Of a stretch of DNA of 34,435 nt, positions 16,714-24,037 are shown piece after piece (positions within the stretch are counted from its first letter, which is position 1; each line of letters begins with the position of its first letter). The notes beneath the pieces were generated by a model, which ran no database searches, was not told the origin of the DNA, and saw nothing but the letters and a program-made list of their open reading frames with translations. The DNA lies in contig JAGPDF010000050.1 of the NCBI GenBank assembly GCA_018057705.1, positions 1 to 34,435 on the forward strand. Direction: 5' to 3'. This DNA comes from Thermoanaerobaculia bacterium (GTDB taxonomy: Bacteria; Acidobacteriota; Thermoanaerobaculia; Multivoradales; JAGPDF01). The translations under genes and the position numbers were made by a program.

Positions 16714-19068
16714 CTAGAAGAACCGGAACTCGACCGTGGCCATGAAGGTCCGCGGGGCGCCGTACGAGCCCGTCAGGATGCCGAGCGACGGGATGTTGTA
16801 GCCGTTGGTCAGGTACTCCTCGTCCGTCAGGTTCTTGCCGTTCAGTGCCAGGCGCCAGTTGGCGTTGGGCGAGAGCCAGGAGACCCAGGCGTCGTAGAGC
16901 TCGTAGGCCGGCTGGGAGATCGGCAGCAGCGGCTGGCCCGGACGCCCCGGATACGGTCCGCCCTCGTTGGTGAGAATGGCGTCGTCGCGGTAGGCGCCGC
17001 CGACGCTCGCGGTCAACAGGCCGCCGAACGCCGGGAAGTCGAAGTTCACGTGCAACCCGCCGGTGAACTCGGGGGCGTTGGTGATCACCTGGGTGTCGAC
17101 GAAGCCGTCGTTGTTCTCGTCGAGGAACTCGTCCGGGGTGAGGTCGAGGTAGCTCACGAAGCCGTTGAGGCCGAACCACTCGACGCTGTGACTCGAGAAG
17201 TCGAACTCGACCTCGACGCCCTTCATGGTGGCGTTGCCGGCGTTCAGGAAGTTGCCGAAGAAGGCGTCCTCGGTGCCATCGCCGTTCGAGTCGTAGGCGG
17301 TGAAGGTGGAGACCTGCACGTCCTCGTAGGTGCCGTAGAAGATGGCTGAGTTCATCACCAACTGGCCGCCCGCGAGGGTCGACTTCAGGCCGAGCTCGCC
17401 GACCGTCAGCACCTCGTCGTCGAACGGCTCGGCCGACTCGGGGAAGATGGTCGACTGCGCGCGGACGTTGAAGCCGCCGCTCTTGAAGCCGCGGCTCAAG
17501 GTGAAGTAGCCCATGGCAGAGTCGCTGAAGCGATAGTCGACACCGAGCTTCGGCGCGATCGAGTCGAAGGTCTCCTCCTTGTCGTAGTCGGCGGTGATCG
17601 CATTGACCACGGTGAACGTGTCGTTGGTGTAGCCGGCGTTGAACGCGATGCCGTTCTTCGTCTCGCGCGTCGCCCGCAGGCCGAGGTTGAAGGTCCACTG
17701 GTCGGAGAAGGCGTAGCTGCCCTCGCCGAAGAGCGCCAGCGAATCGGTGAGTGTCTTGCCGTCGGTGGTGCCGAAGATCCGGTTGAGGAAGATGTTCTTC
17801 ACCAGGCCGCCCGCCTCGCCGTCGAAGTAGTAGAGACCCAGGACGCCGGTGAGCTTCGAGCCGGCGTCGTAGATGAACTGGAACTCCTGCGAGACCTGGT
17901 TGTCGTAGTAGGTGGCCTGGACGTCGGTGATGCGCGCCGGAGTGGTATCGAAATCGATGTTGTTCTCCGAATCGGACTCGCGGTAGGCGGTGATCGACTT
18001 GAAGAGCCAGGCGTCGTTGACGTCCCACGAGATGACCATCGAGGCGCCCATCGAGTCGGTGCCGTTCACCGGCGCGAGGCCGCTCTGGGTGTCCCAGCGA
18101 TCGTCGAGCGGCGGGCAGGTCGCGCCCAGGAAAAGCGGACAGAGCGGGTTCGCCGCCAGGCGCTGGTAGCCCTTGGGCTCGGCGTCGTCGCGCGTGAAGT
18201 CGAGGCTCACGGCCACCTTGACGTCCTCGGAGACCAGCCAGTCGAGCCCGCCGCGCGCCGCCAGGGTCTTGCGATCGGAAACGTCGCGGCCGGTGTAGAG
18301 GTTGGTGCCGTAGCCTTCATGCTGGAGCGAGGCGATCGCCAGCTTGCCGCGCACCTTGCCCGGAATGAGTGCGCCGGCGAAGCTGGCGCGCAGGTCGAGA
18401 TTCGACTGCGTGCCGGGCGAGACCGAGATCATGGCGGAAGTATCGTCGGTGAGTGGACGGCTGACGTACTTGATCGCGCCGCCGATCGTGTTCTTGCCGT
18501 AGAGCGTGCCCTGGGGTCCGCGCAGCACCTCGATGCGCCCGACATCGTAGACGTCGAGCAGCGCTCCCTGCGGGCGCGCCAGGTAGACGTCGTCGATGTA
18601 GAGGCCGACGCCCGGGTCGACGCCCCAGAGCGGGTCGGCCTGGCCGATGCCGCGCATGAAGGCGGTGAGCGTCGACGACTGGTTGCGGCCCTGGTAGATC
18701 GCGAGGTTGGGGACCTGCCCCTGGAGCTCGGAGATGTCGGCCGCGGCGGTCTCCTCGAGCCGGTCGCCGGTGACCACGGTGACGGCGATCGGTACCTCCT
18801 GCAGATTCTCCTCGCGTCGGCGCGCCGTGACGACGATCTCCTCGCCGACCTGCTCCATGCCCTCCTCTTCGGCGGCCTTCGCTTCGGCCGCGACGTCCTC
18901 CTCCGGCGTCGCTGCAGGCGCGCCGGCGGGCGGGGGGGTATTCTCCTGCGCGTCGGCGGGCGGCAGGCCGAGGCCGAAAAGCGCCAGCACGGCCAGCGGG
19001 GCGACGAGGCGCCACCTTCGGGGAGGTGCTGCGGTCTCGATCGCCGTCACATCCGCGGGTTCTGTCAT
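16714..19068 (-). CDS. TonB-dependent outer-membrane receptor
   Basis: Protein of 784 residues. The signal peptide spans about residues 20-42 (core LVAPLAVLALFGLGL, cleavage near PADAQE). It is followed by a Pro/Ala/Glu-rich linker and the TonB box EEIVVTARRREE. The plug (about 78-195) includes VPIAVTVVTGDRLEE and VLRGPQGTLYGKNTIGG, then a 22-strand-type barrel with motifs such as LGLRATRETKN and GYFTLSRGFKSGGFN. It ends in the terminal aromatic strand TVEFRFF. It is of the type with catabolic rather than siderophore context: no iron genes are adjacent, while degradation genes follow directly. It should actively import a hydrophobic or bulky substrate. The ATG overlaps the TetR stop by one base (TGATG) with a GGGG-type RBS upstream, so receptor and regulator are translationally linked. 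Confidence 0.95.
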   Translation of the reverse strand: MTEPADVTAIETAAPPRRWRLVAPLAVLALFGLGLPPADAQENTPPPAGAPAATPEEDVAAEAKAAEEEGMEQVGEEIVVTARRREENLQEVPIAVTVVTGDRLEETAAADISELQGQVPNLAIYQGRNQSSTLTAFMRGIGQADPLWGVDPGVGLYIDDVYLARPQGALLDVYDVGRIEVLRGPQGTLYGKNTIGGAIKYVSRPLTDDTSAMISVSPGTQSNLDLRASFAGALIPGKVRGKLAIASLQHEGYGTNLYTGRDVSDRKTLAARGGLDWLVSEDVKVAVSLDFTRDDAEPKGYQRLAANPLCPLFLGATCPPLDDRWDTQSGLAPVNGTDSMGASMVISWDVNDAWLFKSITAYRESDSENNIDFDTTPARITDVQATYYDNQVSQEFQFIYDAGSKLTGVLGLYYFDGEAGGLVKNIFLNRIFGTTDGKTLTDSLALFGEGSYAFSDQWTFNLGLRATRETKNGIAFNAGYTNDTFTVVNAITADYDKEETFDSIAPKLGVDYRFSDSAMGYFTLSRGFKSGGFNVRAQSTIFPESAEPFDDEVLTVGELGLKSTLAGGQLVMNSAIFYGTYEDVQVSTFTAYDSNGDGTEDAFFGNFLNAGNATMKGVEVEFDFSSHSVEWFGLNGFVSYLDLTPDEFLDENNDGFVDTQVITNAPEFTGGLHVNFDFPAFGGLLTASVGGAYRDDAILTNEGGPYPGRPGQPLLPISQPAYELYDAWVSWLSPNANWRLALNGKNLTDEEYLTNGYNIPSLGILTGSYGAPRTFMATVEFRFF

Positions 19069-19793
19069 CACTTGCCCCTTTTCTTGGTTCTGGACCTGGT
19101 GGTCGTGGCTGTGGCCGCCGGACTCTTCCGGGCGGACGATTGGGTGGAAGGCGGCAGGCTCTCGGCGGTGGTTCGCGGCACGAGGCCGAAGCGCAGCAGA
19201 CGAATGAACTCTCCGACCGCCTGCTTCGGCGTCATGCCGAAGTGGAGCGGCGCGCCGAAGCACTTCTCGACGGTGAAGAAGTAGAAGAACCAGCGCGAGG
19301 CGAGCATCACCGCGACCATCGGATCGGCATCGCCGAAGTCGCCGGCCTGTTTGCGCTGCGCGAATCGCGGGCCGTACGCCGCCGAGAATCGCGCCGCCAT
19401 CCCCTCGTAGAAGGCGCGGATGTGCTCGCCCTGGAACTCGATGACGTCGAGATAGATGAGCAGGATGTGGGGACCGTTCTCGTCGACCACCTGCTCGATC
19501 GCGTCGGCGAGCTCTTCGAGGTCCTCGGGGAAGTTACCGCGGGCGAACACCTGGTTGAGCGCGAGGTTCGGGTCGACCAGGCGCTCCCAGTAGATTTCGA
19601 TCAGCCGCTGGTAGATCGCGTGCTTGTCCGGAAAGTGGTGGTAGATGTTGCCGACCGAGAGCCCGGCGCGCTCGGCGATCTGGCGCAGCGTCGTGGCGCG
19701 GTAGCCCTGGGTCGAGAAGAGGGCCAGCCCGGCGTCCAGTACCGCCGCGATGGAGGCCTCCGACTTCTCGAGCTGCCGCACTTTGGCTGTCAT
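19068..19793 (-). CDS. TetR-family transcriptional regulator
   Basis: Protein of 241 residues. The N-terminal HTH lies at residues 14-62 (VLDAGLALFSTQGYRATTL, then RQIAERAGLSVGNIYHHF), the standard TetR DNA-binding signature. The C-terminal ligand domain carries many aromatic residues (SRWFFYFFTVEKCF), consistent with a hydrophobic ligand. A 30-residue basic Ser/Thr/Lys/Arg tail (ending TRSRTKKRGK) is longer than usual for the family. It is the first gene of the nine-gene minus-strand unit, with a good RBS (AAGGAGA). A CCGA-N8-TCGG inverted repeat sits 25 bp upstream of the start. Autoregulation of the whole uptake/degradation unit by a substrate or CoA-ester ligand is likely but inferred. 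Confidence 0.93.
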   Translation of the reverse strand: MTAKVRQLEKSEASIAAVLDAGLALFSTQGYRATTLRQIAERAGLSVGNIYHHFPDKHAIYQRLIEIYWERLVDPNLALNQVFARGNFPEDLEELADAIEQVVDENGPHILLIYLDVIEFQGEHIRAFYEGMAARFSAAYGPRFAQRKQAGDFGDADPMVAVMLASRWFFYFFTVEKCFGAPLHFGMTPKQAVGEFIRLLRFGLVPRTTAESLPPSTQSSARKSPAATATTTRSRTKKRGK

Positions 19794-19817
19794 GAGCCCG
19801 TCTCCTTAAATAAAAAA

Positions 19818-19833
19818 CCGAACGCTTGGTCGG
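19818..19833. promoter_or_regulatory. Candidate TetR operator
   Basis: CCGAACGCTTGGTCGG is an imperfect inverted repeat, CCGA-N8-TCGG. It lies just upstream of an A/T-rich stretch and the RBS of the TetR gene, in the 230-bp divergent region shared with gabT. Its position would let it block the regulator promoter. Whether it also controls gabT is unknown. Confidence 0.4.
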
Positions 19834-20023
19834 CAAAGATCTCGCCGAACCGGGTGACGGTCAAGCCGCAGTGCGGCAACGATCGGGTGGCGCCGGCGGC
19901 GCGGGCCTGCGGGCTGCGCCCCGTTCCGGCCGGGCCGGGTCCAGGCCCGGTGTTACTATCGGCGAGCACAAACGAGCCGCTGCCTGCTGCTTCGCGACAT
20001 CTATTCGGGTGGGGCTCCCCGCG

Positions 20024-21361
20024 ATGAGAGCGATCGAGCTGAAAACGGAAGTCCCCGGACCGCGGTCGCGCGCCCTCATGGCGCGGCGCCAGGCGGCCAT
20101 TCCCGTGGGCATCGGGCACTCCGCTCCGGTCTTCGTCGAGCGCGCCGAAGGCGCCCTCCTTCACGACGTCGACGGCAACACCTTCATCGATTTCGCCGGT
20201 GGCATCGGGACGCTGAACGTCGGCCATGCCCATCCGGCGGTCGTCGAGGCGGCACGCGCCCAGCTCGGGAAGTTCACCCACAGCTGCTTCGCGGTGGCCC
20301 CCTACGCGAGCTACGTCGAGCTCGCCGAGCGTCTCAACGTCTCGATTCCAGGAGCGTTCGCGAAGAAGACGCTCTTTGCCAACAGCGGCGTCGAGGCGGT
20401 CGAGAACGCGGTCAAGATCGCGCGACGGGCGACCGGCCGCGAGGCGGTGCTGGTCTTCGAGCATGCCTTCCACGGCCGCACGCTCCTCGGCATGTCGATG
20501 ACCAGCAAGGTCAAGCCGTACAAGCTCGGCTTCGGCCCGTTCGCTCCCGAGATCTACCGTCTGCCCTACCCCTATCTCTACCGGCGGCCCGCCGCTCTCG
20601 CAGCGGACGAGGCGGCCTTCCGGCGCGAGCTCGAGGAGTTCTTCGCCACGCACGTCGCCGCCGAGAAGGTTGCCTGCGTGGTGATGGAGCTGGTCCTGGG
20701 CGAGGGCGGCTTCGTGGTCGCCCCGCCGGCCTATGTGAAGGTCCTCCTCGAGCTCTGCCGGAAGTACGGCATCCTTTTCGTCGCCGACGAGATCCAGACC
20801 GGCTTCGGACGCACCGGCCGGATGTGGGCGATGGAGCACTACGGGATCGAGCCCGACCTCACGACGATCGCCAAGTCGCTCGCCGGCGGCCTGCCGCTCT
20901 CGGCGGTGACCGGTCGAGCCGAGCTCATGGACGCCGCACAGGTCGGCGGCCTGGGCGGGACCTTCGTCGGCAACCCGGTCGCTTGTGCCGCGGCGCTGGC
21001 CGTGCTGGATCTCCTCGAGGACGGCACCTTCCTCGCCCGGGCCGCGGCGCTCGGCGCCCGGATCGAGACCCGTCTCGCCGGTCTCGCGGCGCGCCACGAG
21101 AGTATCGGCGAGGTGCGCGGGCTGGGGGCGATGCGCGCCCTCGAGCTGGTGCGGGATCGCGCGACGCGCGAGCCCGACAAGGAGCGCACCCAGACGATCG
21201 TCCGACGCGCCTGGGAGCGCGGCCTGCTGCTTCTCTCCGCGGGCACCCACGGCAACGTGATCCGCACGCTCATGCCTCTCGTCATCACCGACGCACAGCT
21301 CGAAGAAGGGTTCGATGTCCTCGCGCAGGCGCTGGAGACATCCGCCGGAGAAATCCGGTGA
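20024..21361 (+). CDS. gabT: 4-aminobutyrate aminotransferase
   Basis: Class III PLP aminotransferase of 445 residues, converting GABA plus 2-oxoglutarate to succinate semialdehyde plus glutamate. Seen: GHSAPVFVERAEGA, FIDFAGGIGTLNVGHAHP, FANSGVEAVENAVKIAR, HAFHGRT, the PLP-ring aspartate in ADEIQTGFGRTG, and the Schiff-base lysine K284 in IAKSLAGGLPLSAVTG. FAGGIGTLNVGHAHP and GFGRTGRMWAMEHYG are typical of GabT rather than ornithine aminotransferases. I chose the ATG at 20024 because the conserved region starts close behind it; the frame is open further upstream but has no family character there. The RBS is weak. It is followed after 96 bp by a PatA-like gene, so putrescine- and GABA-transaminating enzymes sit side by side. 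Confidence 0.93.
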   Translation: MRAIELKTEVPGPRSRALMARRQAAIPVGIGHSAPVFVERAEGALLHDVDGNTFIDFAGGIGTLNVGHAHPAVVEAARAQLGKFTHSCFAVAPYASYVELAERLNVSIPGAFAKKTLFANSGVEAVENAVKIARRATGREAVLVFEHAFHGRTLLGMSMTSKVKPYKLGFGPFAPEIYRLPYPYLYRRPAALAADEAAFRRELEEFFATHVAAEKVACVVMELVLGEGGFVVAPPAYVKVLLELCRKYGILFVADEIQTGFGRTGRMWAMEHYGIEPDLTTIAKSLAGGLPLSAVTGRAELMDAAQVGGLGGTFVGNPVACAAALAVLDLLEDGTFLARAAALGARIETRLAGLAARHESIGEVRGLGAMRALELVRDRATREPDKERTQTIVRRAWERGLLLLSAGTHGNVIRTLMPLVITDAQLEEGFDVLAQALETSAGEIR

Positions 21362-21457
21362 CCAGACGCTTCTCGCGGTACCTGTTCACCGATCCGTAGC
21401 GGGCCTTTGGCTGGGAGTTCGCCAACCTTCCAACTGGAGCCAAAGGAGCCTACTGTC

Positions 21458-22834
21458 ATGAACCGTACCGAAGTCCTTCGCGAGTCACAGCGCTGGCTCG
21501 ACATCATTTCGTCCACCCAGCTTTCCGAGGAAGAGAAGCGGCGGATCATCACCGAGACCGCCGAGAACTTCAACTCGTACTACAACCGCGGCTATCTCGA
21601 GTACCGGAAGTCGATGGTCGAGATGCGCGACGAACCGGCCCTCGAGTGGGAGGGCCAGGGGTCGCTGCTCTACGACCTGACCGGCCGCCGCTTCATCGAC
21701 TGCCTCGGCGGCTACGGGATCTACAGCGCCGGCATCCGTCACCCGAAGATCGTCAAGGCGGTCGCCGATCAGCTGCAGCGGATGCCGCTCTCCTCGCAGG
21801 AGCTCATCGATCCGCTGCGCGGTGCGCTCGCAGAGCTTCTCGGCGAGATCGCGCCGGGGGACCTGCAGTATTCGTTCTTCATCAACAACGGCACCGACGC
21901 GGTCGAAGGGGCCTACAAGCTCGCGCGGCTCTACACCGGGCGAGTGAACTTCATCTCGTCGATCCGCGGCTTCCACGGCAAGAGCTGCGGCTCGCTCTCG
22001 CTGATGGGCAAATGGGAGTACCGCGAGCCGTTCCTGCCGCTCCTTCCCGGCGTGCAGTTCGTCGAGTTCGGCGACGCCGAGGCGGTCGAGGACGAGCTCT
22101 ACAAGGCGGACGCCACCGGCAAGGGGGTTGCCGCGGTGATCATGGAGCCGATCCAGGGGGAGGCCGGGGCGATCGTGCCGCCGGACGACTTCTGGCCCCG
22201 CATCCGCAAGGCGTGCGACGAGTACGGGGCGCTGCTCATCGCCGACGAGGTCCAGACCGGCATGGGGCGAACCGGCAAGATGTTCGGCGTCGAGCACTGG
22301 AACACGGTGCCCGACATCCTCTGCCTCGGGAAGGCTTTGGGCGGCGGCGTGATGCCGCTCTCGGCCTTCGTCTCGACGCCCAAGATCTGGAGCGTGCTCG
22401 AGAAGAACCCGTTCATCCACACCTCGACCTTCGGCGGCAACCCCCTCGCCTGCGCCGCCGGCATCGCGGCGATCCACGTCACCCTCGAAGAGGACCTCGT
22501 CGGCCAGGCGCACAAGAAGGGCAGGTACCTTCTCGGCGAGCTCGTGGCGCTGCAGATGCGCTATGACCGCGTGCTGCGGAAGGCTCAAGGGAAGGGGCTG
22601 CTCCTCGGCCTCGAGTTCGAGAACACCGAGATCGGCTACAAGGTGGTCGCGAATCTCTTCAAGCGCGGCGTCCTCGTCGCCGGTACCCTCACCAACTCGC
22701 GCGTCGTGCGCATCGAACCGGCGCTCAACATCTCCGACGCGCTCATCGACGAGGTGCTCGACATCCTCGAGGAGACGCTGAAAGAGGTCGACCGCGACAC
22801 CGCCTACGTCCACCACGACGAGGACGACGAGTGA
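21458..22834 (+). CDS. patA: Putrescine/diamine aminotransferase (PatA-like)
   Basis: Class III PLP aminotransferase of 458 residues. Motifs closely follow E. coli PatA/YgjG from memory: YLEYRKSM, FIDCLGGYGIYSAG, SSQELIDPLR, PGDLQYSFFINNGTDAVEGAYKL split over adjacent blocks, FHGKSCGSLS, EPFLPLLPG, ADEVQTGMGRTGKMFG, K292 in LGKALGGGVMPLSAF, TFGGNPLACAAG, and VLVAGTLTNSRVVRIEP. AAAGGAG lies nine bases before the ATG. The enzyme should deaminate putrescine or cadaverine. The downstream gene overlaps it by four bases (GTGA) and encodes a lysine/saccharopine dehydrogenase-like protein, so a role in lysine or cadaverine breakdown is an alternative to putrescine. It is a paralog of the truncated gene at 1-764; in the part both share, the motif blocks align without large gaps. 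Confidence 0.9.
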   Translation: MNRTEVLRESQRWLDIISSTQLSEEEKRRIITETAENFNSYYNRGYLEYRKSMVEMRDEPALEWEGQGSLLYDLTGRRFIDCLGGYGIYSAGIRHPKIVKAVADQLQRMPLSSQELIDPLRGALAELLGEIAPGDLQYSFFINNGTDAVEGAYKLARLYTGRVNFISSIRGFHGKSCGSLSLMGKWEYREPFLPLLPGVQFVEFGDAEAVEDELYKADATGKGVAAVIMEPIQGEAGAIVPPDDFWPRIRKACDEYGALLIADEVQTGMGRTGKMFGVEHWNTVPDILCLGKALGGGVMPLSAFVSTPKIWSVLEKNPFIHTSTFGGNPLACAAGIAAIHVTLEEDLVGQAHKKGRYLLGELVALQMRYDRVLRKAQGKGLLLGLEFENTEIGYKVVANLFKRGVLVAGTLTNSRVVRIEPALNISDALIDEVLDILEETLKEVDRDTAYVHHDEDDE

Positions 22835-23964
22835 GGATCTGCGTCCTCGGCGCCGCCGGCGCCATGGCGGAGGTGGTGCTCAAGGATCTCGAGGTTTTCG
22901 CGCCGGAGGCCGAGATTACGGCGGCGGACTTCCGCGAGTTCGTGCCGAAGACGGCGAACGCGCGCTTCGCTCAGGTCGATGTGCGCGACGAGGCCGCGAC
23001 GGCGCGGCTCCTCGCCGGGCACGATGCGGTGCTCAACTGCGTTACCTACTACTGGAACGTGCCGGTGATGCGCGCCGCGCTCGCGGCGCGGGTGCCTTAT
23101 AGCGACCTGGGCGGGCTCTACCACGGGACGCAGAGGCAGTTCGAGCTCCACGAGGAGTTCGTCGCGGCCGGAGTGCCGGCGCTCCTCGGCATGGGTTCGA
23201 CGCCGGGGATCACCAACGCCATGGCCGGCTTTCTGGCGCGCGAGCTCGACGCGGTGCACGAGGCACACGTACGGGTCGGCTGCCTCGATCGAGGAGCAGC
23301 GGGTCCGTTGCCGATTCCCTACGCGCTCGACACGGTGCTCGACGAGTTCGCTCTCGAACCCTGGATCGTCGAGCAGGGACGGGCCCATCCGGTGCCGCCC
23401 AGGAGCGGCGAGGAGGAGATCGACTTCCCTCCGCCGGTGGGCAGGATGCGGGCCATCTACACCCTGCACTCCGAAGTGGCGATGTTCGCGCGTTCGTTTC
23501 CCGGCCTCACCGGCGCGAGTTTCAAGGTGGCGTTCGAGCCGGCGTTCATGGAGAAGGTGCGCTTCCTGGTCGAGCTCGGCTTCGCCAACCGCGAGCCGCG
23601 CGTCGGTGGCGTCTCGCCACGCCAGATGCTCCTGGCCCTGGGTGCCGCTCAGACGAGTCCCGGCGGGTTGCCTGACGACTGCGACTGCCTGCGCGTCGAC
23701 CTCACCGGCGAGATCGATGGCCGATCGGTGCGGCGCCGTGGCGAAGCGCTCATCGGCCCGCACCGCGAATGGGGTTTCGGCGCCGGCGCGCTCGACACCG
23801 GCGTGCCGCTCGCGATCGCCGGCGTCCTGCTGGCGGAGGGCACGGTCGCGACCCCGGGGGTCCTCTGCCCGGAGACCGCGCTGCCGTTCGAGCGCTTCTT
23901 CGCCGAGCTCGAGAAGCGCGGCATCCGGGCCTCATTCTCCGAGCAGGATCGGCTCGGGGAATGA
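22831..23964 (+). CDS. Lysine/saccharopine dehydrogenase-like oxidoreductase
   Basis: Protein of 377 residues with an N-terminal Rossmann fold (VLGAAGAMAE, residues 5-14) and the saccharopine dehydrogenase-type C-terminal domain. Blocks such as HDAVLNCVTYYWNVPVM, VPYSDLGGLYHGT, GMGSTPGITNAMAGF and a late FFAELEKRGI resemble bacterial lysine dehydrogenase and archaeal saccharopine dehydrogenases. It should be NAD(P)-dependent and act on an amino acid or imine, for example L-lysine to aminoadipate semialdehyde. Carboxynorspermidine dehydrogenase belongs to the same superfamily and would be an alternative given the polyamine context. The start is GTG overlapping the stop of the PatA-like gene (GTGA), so it is translationally coupled to it. 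The exact substrate cannot be decided from sequence. Confidence 0.85.
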   Translation: MRICVLGAAGAMAEVVLKDLEVFAPEAEITAADFREFVPKTANARFAQVDVRDEAATARLLAGHDAVLNCVTYYWNVPVMRAALAARVPYSDLGGLYHGTQRQFELHEEFVAAGVPALLGMGSTPGITNAMAGFLARELDAVHEAHVRVGCLDRGAAGPLPIPYALDTVLDEFALEPWIVEQGRAHPVPPRSGEEEIDFPPPVGRMRAIYTLHSEVAMFARSFPGLTGASFKVAFEPAFMEKVRFLVELGFANREPRVGGVSPRQMLLALGAAQTSPGGLPDDCDCLRVDLTGEIDGRSVRRRGEALIGPHREWGFGAGALDTGVPLAIAGVLLAEGTVATPGVLCPETALPFERFFAELEKRGIRASFSEQDRLGE

Positions 23965-24004
23965 CAGCAGGTGAGAACCAGACCGACACGTAGAGTCCTC
24001 TCCT

Positions 24005-24025
24005 TCGGCGATGTCCTATCGCCGA
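24005..24025. terminator. Hairpin between convergent genes
   Basis: TCGGCGAT (24005-24012) and ATCGCCGA (24018-24025) form a perfect 8-bp stem with a 5-base loop. It lies between the ends of the dehydrogenase (23964) and the FG-GAP protein gene (24038). No T-tract follows on either strand, so termination is inferred from position and structure only. Confidence 0.4.
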
Positions 24026-24037
24026 GTCAGCCGAGCT

